NCBI RefSeq assembly: GCF_002929705.1 | Contig: NZ_PJIN01000003.1 | Span: 186,001 to 250,000 of the forward strand | DNA from: Arthrobacter sp. N199823 | GTDB lineage: Bacteria > Actinomycetota > Actinomycetes > Actinomycetales > Micrococcaceae | Direction: 5' to 3' | Length of the DNA: 64,000 nt | Shown here: piece by piece, positions 35,432 to 42,842 of the stretch | Position numbering within the stretch: the stretch's first letter is position 1 | How the letters are laid out: every line of letters begins with the position of its first letter | Notes under the pieces: generated by a model | Told to the model about the DNA's origin: nothing | Database searches by the model: none | The model's input: the letters and a program-made list of their open reading frames with translations, nothing else | Position numbers and translations under genes: made by a program

Positions 35432-36319
35432 CTACTTGGCCAAACCGTCCAGCCAGAACTGCAGGAATGCTGCGCCAGCGAAGTCATTGACAACATCGTC
35501 GCCCAGTTCCAGATCCGCGGCGGTCTTCACCGGGTAGGGCTTTTCCGGGACGCCTTCGGCCGGGCGGACATCGATGTGCTTCACGGCGTGGCCCTGGTGG
35601 AAGAGCCAGTCAGCCATGGCGTAGTCGGTGCGGGAATCGCCCACGGTGCGCCAGGCCTCCGGAACAATTCCCTGGGCGGCCAGCAGCTCCACGGCCCGGC
35701 TGGCGCCCAAATCCTTGCCCAAGCGCACCGATTCAATGTCGGTGGAAATGATGGAGGGGTCAACCCGGTAGTCGATGCGGCCCGCTGACCCGGGGGCCCG
35801 GTGCTCAAGGCGCACGGCACCTAAGTCGTGGATGGCCAGCAAAGTCAACGCATCGGCGTCGAACTTTTCCTGCTCGCCCAGGTAGACACTGCTCTCCACC
35901 TCAATGTGCTGTTCCACGGAGACCATGGCGCGCTTGGTCTCGTCAAAGAACATGTGCTCGGCGTAGGAATCGGCCACAAGATTGCGGATGTCCTCGCCAA
36001 AACCGGCGGGCATGGCCAACGACTTGTCGACGTGGACGGTGCCTGGGCCCTCAGGTGTGAAGCTGAACCAGACGGCACCCTTCTCGCAGATGGCGTGGAC
36101 AATGGAGCCCTCGGGCAGGCCGGCCTGGAGCATGGGGACCATCAGCTGCTCGGCAATGAAGGCGTCGGATCGGCCGGTATTGAAAACCACGGGGATACCC
36201 AGACGCACCAATTCGATCAAGTTGCTGATGATGCCGGGGGAGACCCGGCGGGTGACGGGGCTGGCCAGCGGGCCGTCAACATCGAGGAGCAGGGCAAGGG
36301 GAGGATGCGCGATTGTCAT
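35432..36319 (-). CDS. HAD superfamily hydrolase, Cof-like
   Basis: The 295-residue cytoplasmic phosphatase-like protein has motif I LLLDVDGPL with nucleophile and acid/base Asp, motif II VFNTGRS, a cap region in the middle (HMFFDETKRAMVSVEQHIE), and motif IV GDSRTDYAMADWL. The DVDG start, the large C2-type cap and the late GDSxTD(Y)AM motif fit the Cof/sucrose-phosphatase-like subgroup. The substrate is likely a sugar or nucleotide phosphate but unknown. GGGGA precedes the ATG. Confidence 0.85.
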   Translation of the reverse strand: MTIAHPPLALLLDVDGPLASPVTRRVSPGIISNLIELVRLGIPVVFNTGRSDAFIAEQLMVPMLQAGLPEGSIVHAICEKGAVWFSFTPEGPGTVHVDKSLAMPAGFGEDIRNLVADSYAEHMFFDETKRAMVSVEQHIEVESSVYLGEQEKFDADALTLLAIHDLGAVRLEHRAPGSAGRIDYRVDPSIISTDIESVRLGKDLGASRAVELLAAQGIVPEAWRTVGDSRTDYAMADWLFHQGHAVKHIDVRPAEGVPEKPYPVKTAADLELGDDVVNDFAGAAFLQFWLDGLAK

Positions 36320-36426
36320 GTCCCCATGTTCTCAGTAAGGGCCAAAGATGACCCACTTTAGGTAACCATTTCGCAACACGCCGGGCCGCTGGGGGTGGCA
36401 CAGTTCCTTTCACACCCACTTGTCCC

Positions 36427-36432
36427 TAGTCT
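36427..36432 (+). promoter_or_regulatory. -10 box TAGTCT (leaderless)
   Basis: TAGTCT ends six bases before the GTG at 36439. Confidence 0.5.
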
Positions 36433-36438
36433 GGGGAA

Positions 36439-36738
36439 GTGATCTTCAAAGCTGTTGGCGACAATCGCCCTTACCCGGACCATGGCTACATCACGCCCAA
36501 GGACTGGGCGTCCGTAGCGCCGCGCCAGGTCCGCCTGGCTGAACTGGTCACCACCAAGGCGAAATTGGACTTGGAGGCGCTGCTGGCTGAGGATTCCACC
36601 TTCTTTGGCGATTTGTTCCCCCATGTGGTCCAGTGGCGGGGCGAGCTCTACCTCGAGGACGGCCTGCACCGCGCCGTGCGCACAGCGTTGCATCAGCGCA
36701 CTATCTTGCACGCCCGAGTCTTGGTGATAGATGACTAG
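36439..36738 (+). CDS. small ParB/sulfiredoxin-like protein of unknown function
   Basis: The 99-residue protein has the stretch DLFPHVVQWRGELYLEDGLHRAVRTAL, given here as VVQWRGELYLEDGLHR and AVRTAL. It resembles the DGxHRxxAAL core of ParB/Srx-fold domains, preceded by a segment LAELVTTKAKLDLEALLAE like the specificity part of that fold. The resemblance is by eye only. I recall such proteins being labelled VapB antitoxins in actinobacterial genomes, but nothing VapB-like is visible and no PIN-domain toxin is nearby. The GTG start follows a leaderless -10. It overlaps the LytR_C gene by eight bases, so the two are translationally linked. Confidence 0.7.
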   Translation: MIFKAVGDNRPYPDHGYITPKDWASVAPRQVRLAELVTTKAKLDLEALLAEDSTFFGDLFPHVVQWRGELYLEDGLHRAVRTALHQRTILHARVLVIDD

Positions 36739-37762
36739 GACGCCTGCGGGTCCGCCCTTGGGTAATCCCGCAGATGATCCCGATGCAACACCACCTTTTG
36801 CTGCTCCGGGAAGTTCTCCCGTAGGAAGCACGACGCCGGAGACGCCAGCCCAGGTGCCGGGCATGCCCAGCCAGCCGCCGCATGGCGTTGCGCCGCCGCG
36901 CCCGTCGTCGACGCAACCCGCGTTAGAGGATGCTGCAGAAGATGAGGCGGCTGACGGTGATGCTCCGGTGGACGAGGCAGCAGACGATGATGTTCTGCTC
37001 ACCACCCGCCAGCGTCGCCGTGCCGAGCGTGAAGAGCGCCGTCAGGCCAAGGATGAAGCCTACGAGCTGCGCAGGCAGCGTAAGAAGGCCAAGGATGGCA
37101 CCACCTGGCGGGGCCACCATATCGTGGACAGCCGTGGCTTGGCGGAGGCATTCCCGGAACCAGAGACCCCTGAACTATTGCCAAGCACCGTGAACCGGCG
37201 CATCACACACGCAGTGGTGCTGGTGCTGCTGTTGGCACTCGTCGTGGCAGGGGTGGTCTTAGTCGGCATGGTCCAGAGGGGCGAGCTGGAGCTGAAATTA
37301 GGTGCCGGAAAGCCCAGCCCAACACCCCTGTCCTGCCCCGCTGAAATGTTGAAGTACCCAGCCAACAAGACTGTCGTGGTCAATGTTTACAATGGCAGCA
37401 GCGTCGAGGGTGCCGCTGGAAAAGTGGCTGCCGAGCTGAAAAAGCGCGGCTACCAGGTCAAGAAGATCGACAATGAGGTCATTGACCCGGTGGCACCGTC
37501 CGTCATCATCTCCGGCCCCGGCGGCCACGCGGGCGCATTCAACTTGCAGCGCAACTTCCCCAATAGCGAATACCTCGAGGATGATCGCAAAGACGCCACG
37601 GTGGATGTGGTGTTGACAGGACAGTTCGGTGACCTAGTGGCTGCTAAGCAGGTAGATCAGAAGGCTGGCGTGTTGTCCTGCCCGCGGCTGAATCCGCCGC
37701 CTAGTGTTGCCCCGAGTGCAGGAGCAACAGGCGCCCCGGCAGTTCCATCCGGCAAGCCTTGA
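36731..37762 (+). CDS. LytR C-terminal domain membrane protein
   Basis: The 343-residue protein has a long Pro/Ala- and acidic-rich cytoplasmic N-terminus (1-90), a highly charged helical segment (TTRQRRRAEREERRQAKDEA), one membrane helix (about 161-180), and an extracytoplasmic LytR_C domain at about 214-305 (KTVVVNVYNGSSVEGAAGKV, KRGYQV). The tail is Pro/Ala/Ser-rich. LytR_C domains accompany cell-envelope LytR-CpsA-Psr enzymes, but here the LCP catalytic domain is absent. It is coupled to the preceding small ParB-like gene by an eight-base overlap, so a joint role at the envelope is possible (inference). Confidence 0.88.
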   Translation: MTRTPAGPPLGNPADDPDATPPFAAPGSSPVGSTTPETPAQVPGMPSQPPHGVAPPRPSSTQPALEDAAEDEAADGDAPVDEAADDDVLLTTRQRRRAEREERRQAKDEAYELRRQRKKAKDGTTWRGHHIVDSRGLAEAFPEPETPELLPSTVNRRITHAVVLVLLLALVVAGVVLVGMVQRGELELKLGAGKPSPTPLSCPAEMLKYPANKTVVVNVYNGSSVEGAAGKVAAELKKRGYQVKKIDNEVIDPVAPSVIISGPGGHAGAFNLQRNFPNSEYLEDDRKDATVDVVLTGQFGDLVAAKQVDQKAGVLSCPRLNPPPSVAPSAGATGAPAVPSGKP

Positions 37763-37810
37763 ACCAGCGCAAGCCCAAAGGTTGCGCGAGCCCCAACCTT
37801 TCGCCAAGTC

Positions 37811-38437
37811 TTAGCTCAGTGTGAGGGGGCGCCCTTCGGCGTCAAAGCTGGCGCCAACGCCGGCCTGAATAAACCTGACGGCCCCGGCAATGTGGTCCTC
37901 ATCGGGGGTTTCCACATTGCGCCGGGAAGCGCTGGTGGTCAGCGAACCGTGGATCAGCAGCACCAGCCCGTCAACATCTGCCACGGGTAGGTAATGCCGC
38001 TCGATGCCGTCGCGCAGGATGTCCGTCAGCAAGGTGTTCAGTTCACCCACATGGACTCCCAGCTTGGCGAACGATTCGCTCGAGAGTACCGAACGCATGG
38101 CCGGACCCGGTGGGAGGTGACGCCGCGTGAGGTCTTCCATCTGCGCCCGGACGTACAGTGCCAGGCGGTCCACGGGATTGTCCAAGCCCTCGAGGCTGGT
38201 CCGTAGCTCAACCACAAAGCGGCCGGTTTCATCCAGCGCGTACGCCACCAGGAGCTGTTCCAGATCGGCAAAATAGTTGTAAACGGCGGTGCGTCCTACG
38301 CCGGCGGTTCTGGCAACATCTGTCATGGTCAGGCCAGGTAGGCCATGGGTGAACAGAAGTTCGCCAAAGGCGTTGAGGATCTTGCGCTGCGTCTGCTCTC
38401 GCTGCGCCGCGTTAGTGGAGGCGGCTATTCTGGGCAT
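37811..38437 (-). CDS. TetR/AcrR family transcriptional regulator
   Basis: The 208-residue protein has an N-terminal TetR HTH (residues about 15-60: ILNAFGELLFTHGLPGLTMTD, VARTAGVGRTAVYNYFADLEQLL). The all-helical C-terminal ligand domain is of unknown specificity. The ATG is preceded by GTCAGT and then a TAAACT -10, so the mRNA is probably leaderless. A large inverted repeat (TACTGACA / TGTCAGTA) overlaps that promoter and the first base of the gene, a clear sign of autorepression. The target gene is unknown, since the neighbouring hipBA reads in the same direction but has its own start region. Confidence 0.9.
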   Translation of the reverse strand: MPRIAASTNAAQREQTQRKILNAFGELLFTHGLPGLTMTDVARTAGVGRTAVYNYFADLEQLLVAYALDETGRFVVELRTSLEGLDNPVDRLALYVRAQMEDLTRRHLPPGPAMRSVLSSESFAKLGVHVGELNTLLTDILRDGIERHYLPVADVDGLVLLIHGSLTTSASRRNVETPDEDHIAGAVRFIQAGVGASFDAEGRPLTLS

Positions 38438-38466
38438 ACTGACAGTTTAGCGTCATTTTGTCAGTA
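38437..38466. promoter_or_regulatory. TetR operator overlapping a leaderless promoter
   Basis: The half-sites TACTGACA (38437-38444) and TGTCAGTA (38459-38466) are perfect inverted repeats with a 14-bp spacer that contains most of the -10 TAAACT (minus, 38449-38444). The repressor would cover the -10 and the start codon. Confidence 0.75.
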
Positions 38467-38497
38467 AAAGTATTTCGCCGCGGTACGCCTGGGCGCG

Positions 38498-39760
38498 CTA
38501 GCGCTGGATCGCCTCGCGCCGAATGCTCAGAACACGCACGACGGCGGCACTGACGTGCCGCTCGAATGGCAGGTCCGCTGTGGAAAGCAGGGAAGCCGAG
38601 AGTGCCTTGTCAATGCACTTGGCCACCAGCCGTTCAGGGATCTGCAGGGACCGGCCAAAACGCAGCCAGTCATTGCGATTCAGCCCCGTGCGGCTGCCTG
38701 CGCTGCCGCCCACCGGGAGGGCCATGCCGGGGTCGCGGGAGGGGTCGCCGTCGGTGAGCTCGGTGAGGATGCCGCCGGGGACGCCTGCCGCGAAGCCCTG
38801 TTCAATCTCACTGGCCAGCGTGCATTGCAAATCGTAGGCCGGGGCCACCAACCATTCACCAGTGCTTTGCTGGACCACTGAAATATTCTTGGCGTGCAGG
38901 TTTCCATTGCCTGTAAGCCACGCAAAAAGGAACTGCAGGAAGATGTTTCGTGCAGCCAAAGCCTTGGAAGAACACATGCTGATGGCGGCTGAGGCCACGG
39001 CCTCGCTTGGTACCGAGTATTTGCGGCTGGGCCCCAGGCCCAGCAGCTGCGCGCAGTCCTCCACCGCCAGTGGTCCGCTGGGGGACCGGTCAAAACGGGA
39101 GACGAGCAGCGCGGCCTGGCCAACGCCGTCGTGCACCAAGCGGGCATCAGCCACGGGGATGGACAGCCCCCGTGCCTTGGTGAGGAGGAGGTGTTCGGTC
39201 TCGACCTGATGCTGGTGGCTGCCGTCGTTGAACTTGAGGATGTAGGCGCGGGTGGGGTCTTTGTCGTGGCGGTAAGAGGCCGTGACCTTGTCCTGCAATC
39301 CGGGCAGCACCGAGAGGTCAACGGGGCCAGGGACGGCAGCAAAATCGGCAAAGTTGATGTTATCCATGGTTTTGGTGACAGTCAACAGGGATGGGATCGT
39401 CTCGGGATTCTGCCCGGCGGCAACAATCTGGACATCGCCAAGAGGGTTCTCACCGGCGGCCACGAGCAGGGAGAATTCATCATCCATGGTGGTTTTGACG
39501 GCCCACCGCAGCTTGGCCAGCCGCTCGCCCTCCGGCAGTAGCCCAGCGAAGAAGGCCGGCACGCTGCCATGGCTCAGCGTCACGGGGACGTCTAGCGCGG
39601 GCAGGGTGGAGGCGATGCTGGGCCCGCCAGCTTTCAGGTACTCCGGCAGGTAGGCGAAGACAACACCCAGGCCGGCCTGCCGGGACAGCGTCGCCGCTGC
39701 AACACCTCGCTTATACACAACGGCTCGGGTGACGGCCTTGGCGTATTCGAGGTTCTTCAC
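38498..39760 (-). CDS. hipA: HipA-family kinase/toxin with altered catalytic motif
   Basis: The 420-residue Ser/Thr kinase-like toxin has an N-terminal couple_hipA domain (1-105: HGSVPAFFAGLLPEGERL), the activation/P-loop segment LSVLPGLQDKVTASY near 150, and the HipA_C core (LLVSRFDR; ARNIFLQFLFAWLTGNGNLH; APAYDLQCT). In the family the catalytic loop reads GN(T/G)DxHxKN with an essential Asp (Asp309 in E. coli). Here it is GNGNLHAKN, so that Asp is Asn287, coded AAC. The metal-binding Asp310 (AYDLQ) is kept. The enzyme may be inactive or changed. Its GTG start overlaps the hipB stop (GTGA), so it is translated with its antitoxin. Confidence 0.92.
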   Translation of the reverse strand: MKNLEYAKAVTRAVVYKRGVAAATLSRQAGLGVVFAYLPEYLKAGGPSIASTLPALDVPVTLSHGSVPAFFAGLLPEGERLAKLRWAVKTTMDDEFSLLVAAGENPLGDVQIVAAGQNPETIPSLLTVTKTMDNINFADFAAVPGPVDLSVLPGLQDKVTASYRHDKDPTRAYILKFNDGSHQHQVETEHLLLTKARGLSIPVADARLVHDGVGQAALLVSRFDRSPSGPLAVEDCAQLLGLGPSRKYSVPSEAVASAAISMCSSKALAARNIFLQFLFAWLTGNGNLHAKNISVVQQSTGEWLVAPAYDLQCTLASEIEQGFAAGVPGGILTELTDGDPSRDPGMALPVGGSAGSRTGLNRNDWLRFGRSLQIPERLVAKCIDKALSASLLSTADLPFERHVSAAVVRVLSIRREAIQR

Positions 39761-39960
39761 CGGGTGACCGCCAGCGTCAGGCTCATGCCCAGGGCTGCCG
39801 TGACGGCTGTGAGGATGTCCAGGCGGACGGTTTCACGTCCATTCTCCAGATCACTGAGCACGCGGGTGGAGATGTCGGCGAGATCGGCGGTTTCACTTTG
39901 GGTCAGGTTTAGCGATCGGCGCCTCGCCCGGAGGGCCGCGCCCAATTCGGCAACATCCAT
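39757..39960 (-). CDS. hipB: HipB-like XRE antitoxin/repressor
   Basis: The 67-residue protein is essentially one XRE helix-turn-helix: ALRARRRSLNLTQSETADLA, then DISTRVLSDLENGRETVRLD. Together with the overlapping hipA downstream it has the standard hipBA order and should repress its own promoter and neutralise HipA. The frame opens earlier at a TTG, but I start at the ATG at 39960. A clear operator was not found upstream. Confidence 0.88.
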   Translation of the reverse strand: MDVAELGAALRARRRSLNLTQSETADLADISTRVLSDLENGRETVRLDILTAVTAALGMSLTLAVTR

Positions 39961-40227
39961 ACTGCGCCGCCCCTTTCCTCGCAACTGGTACTAAGTTTTC
40001 ACAGGCAGCTGAGTGTCCTGTGGCTCCATCCTAAGCCTGCGGCGTCGTTTTTCGGCATGATCTTGCAGAAAATGACGGCTCACTTCCGCGGGGTGCACTT
40101 CTGTGGGGCATGCAGCCGCAGGGGTGCCGCCGCAGGAGGACTGTGGAGCTGAGCCGTCTGGGTTGACTGAGCAGTTTGGGCCGACTGGAACGTCAGGCCT
40201 GGGCTAGTCCCCAAAAGGAGGCCCGTC
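39961..40227. other. intergenic region between hipB and the MFS gene
   Basis: It holds the divergent promoters. AAAAGGAGG at about 40214 followed by an ATG at 40228 looks like a ribosome site and start, but that frame is not the MFS frame. Nothing else is recognisable. Confidence 0.35.
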
Positions 40228-40249
40228 ATGGGAGCTGGCAGTCATTGGC

Positions 40250-40255
40250 TACTGT
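40250..40255 (+). promoter_or_regulatory. -10 box TACTGT (leaderless MFS gene)
   Basis: TACTGT ends six bases before the GTG at 40262. Confidence 0.45.
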
Positions 40256-40261
40256 TGAGCG

Positions 40262-41542
40262 GTGACCAATTTTCTTGTAAAACGACCCTGGACCGGCCGC
40301 ATCGGCGCACTTTTGGGCATCATGGTCATGGCATTGAGCCTGCGTACTGCCGTTTCCGTGGTGCCCCCACTGTTGGGCGAGCTCAAGGGAGAACTCGGTT
40401 TCGACGCCGCATCCACGGGTTTGCTGGCCATGATGCCACCGCTGATGTTCGCCATCTTCGGCTTGCTGACACCGATCCTGATCCGCCGGTTCGGGCTCGA
40501 GAAGGCGCTGGTGGCCGCCGTCGTACTGGCAGTGCTGGGGCAGCTGGCACGTGCCGCAACAGATCAGGTCTGGCCTTTCCTGGGCTTCACGGCCGTGGTC
40601 ATGGCCGGCTACGGCATTGGCAATGTGGTGCTGCCACCGCTGGTGAAGAAATATTTCCCGGACCGCGTGGGCGTGGTGACTGCCGGTTATGTGACGCTCT
40701 TGTCCGTGGGCACGGCCATCAGTCCGCAGCTGGCTGTGCCGGTGGCGGGTCTGAGCAATTGGCGCGTGTCCATTGGCATGTGGGCCTCGGTGAGCCTGGT
40801 GGTGCTGCTGCCATGGATCATCCAATTTATCCGGGACAGGAAGGAACGCGCGGTAACTCACGACGGCGCCTCCGGGCCGGCTGCCCACCTCACCCCGGCG
40901 GGGTCAGGCACCGGACACGCACCTCGGCTGCGGCCATGGCGCTCGCCGGTGGCTTGGGGGCTGGCCATCTTCCTGGCCGGCAACTCCGCCCAGACCTATG
41001 TGTACTTCACGTGGTTGCCCCCGTATCTCTCCGGTCAGGGGCTGGACGCCGCCACGGCAGGCACAGCGCTGGCCTACTTCGCCATCCTTGGTCTGCCCGT
41101 GAGCTTGCTGGTGCCGCTTTGGGTGCCGCGCATGAAGAACCCGATCGTGGCCATCAGCCTGTTCGCGCTGTGCTGGGCCACGGGACATCTTGGCCTGTAC
41201 CTCTCCCCGTTGGACGGGACATGGCTGTGGGTGACGTTCTCCGGGTTGGGCCAGGGCACCTTCGCCACAGCCCTGCTCATGGTGAACTTGCGCTCGCGGA
41301 CCACGCACGGCTCCTCGGTGTTGTCCGGTTTCAGCCAGGGCCTTGGCTACGCGGGCGCTGGCATTGCACCGCTGTTCTTTGGCACCATCCACGACGCCAC
41401 CGGCTCATGGACCGCCTCCTTCGCCATGCTTGGCGTTTGCCTCGTGGTCATGATGACAGGTGCCGTCATGATCAATGCCAAGCGGTACATTGAAGATTCG
41501 GCGCCGGAACCAGTGGAGAGCGCCAAGACCCCGGTTGCCTAA
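40262..41542 (+). CDS. MFS transporter, CynX/NimT-like
   Basis: The 426-residue membrane protein has 12 hydrophobic helices and a central loop at about 195-230. The start TGRIGALLGIMVMALSLRTAV and the recurrent PPLLGELKGELGFDAASTGLL segment match the cyanate/2-nitroimidazole (CynX/NimT) branch of the major facilitator superfamily. In that branch helix 1 carries LRxAxxxxxP. The cargo is unknown. The GTG start is supported by similarity from the second codon and the leaderless -10. It is followed by a 32-bp repeat array and the dehydrogenase gene. Confidence 0.88.
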   Translation: MTNFLVKRPWTGRIGALLGIMVMALSLRTAVSVVPPLLGELKGELGFDAASTGLLAMMPPLMFAIFGLLTPILIRRFGLEKALVAAVVLAVLGQLARAATDQVWPFLGFTAVVMAGYGIGNVVLPPLVKKYFPDRVGVVTAGYVTLLSVGTAISPQLAVPVAGLSNWRVSIGMWASVSLVVLLPWIIQFIRDRKERAVTHDGASGPAAHLTPAGSGTGHAPRLRPWRSPVAWGLAIFLAGNSAQTYVYFTWLPPYLSGQGLDAATAGTALAYFAILGLPVSLLVPLWVPRMKNPIVAISLFALCWATGHLGLYLSPLDGTWLWVTFSGLGQGTFATALLMVNLRSRTTHGSSVLSGFSQGLGYAGAGIAPLFFGTIHDATGSWTASFAMLGVCLVVMMTGAVMINAKRYIEDSAPEPVESAKTPVA

Positions 41543-41552
41543 GCTTTCCCAA

Positions 41553-41637
41553 GCAACGCTCCATCACGTATCGGGCCGGTTTACCCAACGCTTCCTCACA
41601 TATGGTGATGTTTTGAGCAGCGCTCCCTCACTACCTA
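41553..41637. repeat. 32-bp imperfect tandem repeat, locus 2
   Basis: AACGCTCCATCACGTATCGG (41555), AACGCTTCCTCACATATGG (41587) and AGCGCTCCCTCACTAC (41619) begin exactly 32 bp apart, with GTTT or TTTTGAGC at the unit ends. They lie between the MFS gene and the dehydrogenase gene. Confidence 0.7.
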
Positions 41638-41663
41638 CAGATGACCTCAAGGAGTAAGCAGCA

Positions 41664-42656
41664 ATGACCTTCCGATTTTTAGTCACTGATTCCATCCCGG
41701 ATTCGGGACTTCAGATGATGCGCGACGCCGGTGAGGTCACCGTATTGCCGACAGCCCCAAACCCGGCCGAACTGCGTGCTTTGTGTGCCAGCGGCGACTA
41801 TGACGTGTTGCTGTCCCAGCTGGCTGACACTGTCGATGGGGAACTGCTGGCCACCGCCAAGTTACGGGGAATCTCCAACTATGCCGTGGGCTTCAACAAC
41901 ATTGACGTCGCAGTCGCCACCGCCAAAGGCATTCTGGTGAGCAACACCCCCGGCGTCCTCACTGACGCCACTGCCGACATTGCCCTGCTGCTCCTGCTGG
42001 GGACGGCCCGCCGAGTAGTGGAAGCTGATGCACTGGTCCGCTCCGGCGGATTCGAAGGGTGGAAACCCCAGCTGATGATCGGCAGTGACGTGGCGGGGCA
42101 GGTGCTGGGCCTGGCTGGATTTGGGCGCATCGCCCGGGCTACGGCACGCCGAGCGCTGGGCTTTGGCATGGACGTGGTGTTCTCGCCCCGCCCGCCGGCC
42201 GAGCGAATGGTTTCCGATGAAGAGCTGGGGGAATTCGCCGGAAAGGTCCGTCAACTGCCATGGCAGGACGTGGTGGCTCAGGCCGATTTCCTCTCCCTCC
42301 ACGTCCCGCTGACCGAGGATACCCGGCACCTTGTGGACGCCTCCGTCTTGGCTGCCATGAAGCCGGGCGCGATCCTGATCAACACGGCCCGCGGCCCCGT
42401 GGTGGATGAGGCTGCACTAGTCACGGCGCTGCGCGAGGGCATCATTGCCGGCGCTGGCCTGGATGTTTTTGAGAACGAACCGGCACTGGCGCCTGGCCTG
42501 GCCGAGCTCCCCAATACGGTCCTGCTGCCTCATGTTGGCAGCGCAACGGGCCCTGTTCGGTCCAAAATGGCCGTGTTGGCAGCGGCCAATGCGATCGCCA
42601 TGGCAAAGGGCCAACTCCCGCCGCACCCAGTCAACCCCGAGGCACTCCCCGCCTGA
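41664..42656 (+). CDS. D-isomer 2-hydroxyacid dehydrogenase
   Basis: The 330-residue protein reduces a 2-oxo acid such as glyoxylate or hydroxypyruvate with NAD(P)H. The nucleotide-binding domain shows QVLGLAGFGRIARATARRA (Ala replaces the usual Gly of GLGxIG), SPRPPAE in place of the D/E-containing specificity loop, INTARG with the substrate Arg, DVFENEP with Glu, and LPHVGSAT with the catalytic His. AAGGAG stands before the ATG. The Arg after the second strand (SPRP) suggests NADPH preference (inference). It is flanked on both sides by copies of the 32-bp repeat. Confidence 0.92.
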   Translation: MTFRFLVTDSIPDSGLQMMRDAGEVTVLPTAPNPAELRALCASGDYDVLLSQLADTVDGELLATAKLRGISNYAVGFNNIDVAVATAKGILVSNTPGVLTDATADIALLLLLGTARRVVEADALVRSGGFEGWKPQLMIGSDVAGQVLGLAGFGRIARATARRALGFGMDVVFSPRPPAERMVSDEELGEFAGKVRQLPWQDVVAQADFLSLHVPLTEDTRHLVDASVLAAMKPGAILINTARGPVVDEAALVTALREGIIAGAGLDVFENEPALAPGLAELPNTVLLPHVGSATGPVRSKMAVLAAANAIAMAKGQLPPHPVNPEALPA

Positions 42657-42668
42657 CGCTGGCTCGGA

Positions 42669-42735
42669 AACCCGGATATGGCGATTTTTCGGCCAACGCT
42701 CGCTCAGATCCGGGAAATTTTGAGCAACGCTCCTG
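42669..42735. repeat. 32-bp-type repeat, locus 3
   Basis: AACGCTCGCTCAGATCCGGG (42695) and AACGCTCCTGCC (42726) with TTTTGAGC between them match the units at locus 2. A degraded unit with ATATGGCGATTTTTCGGCC precedes them. The rest of the gap to 42.84 kb shows only a short direct repeat (GCACCCAGGGC). Confidence 0.6.
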
Positions 42736-42842
42736 CCGTGTCGACCTCACCCAAGGCGCACCCAGGGCGCACCCAGGGTGAGGTAGGTGCTCTGGGCGGG
42801 ATCCGGCGTCGAACTTAAGAGACTTAGCTGAGAGGCAGCTGA

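Noticed and set aside
36439-36738. VapB antitoxin of a type II toxin-antitoxin pair
   Set aside because: No ribbon-helix-helix or AbrB-like N-terminus is seen, and the overlapping gene is a LytR_C membrane protein, not a PIN-domain toxin.
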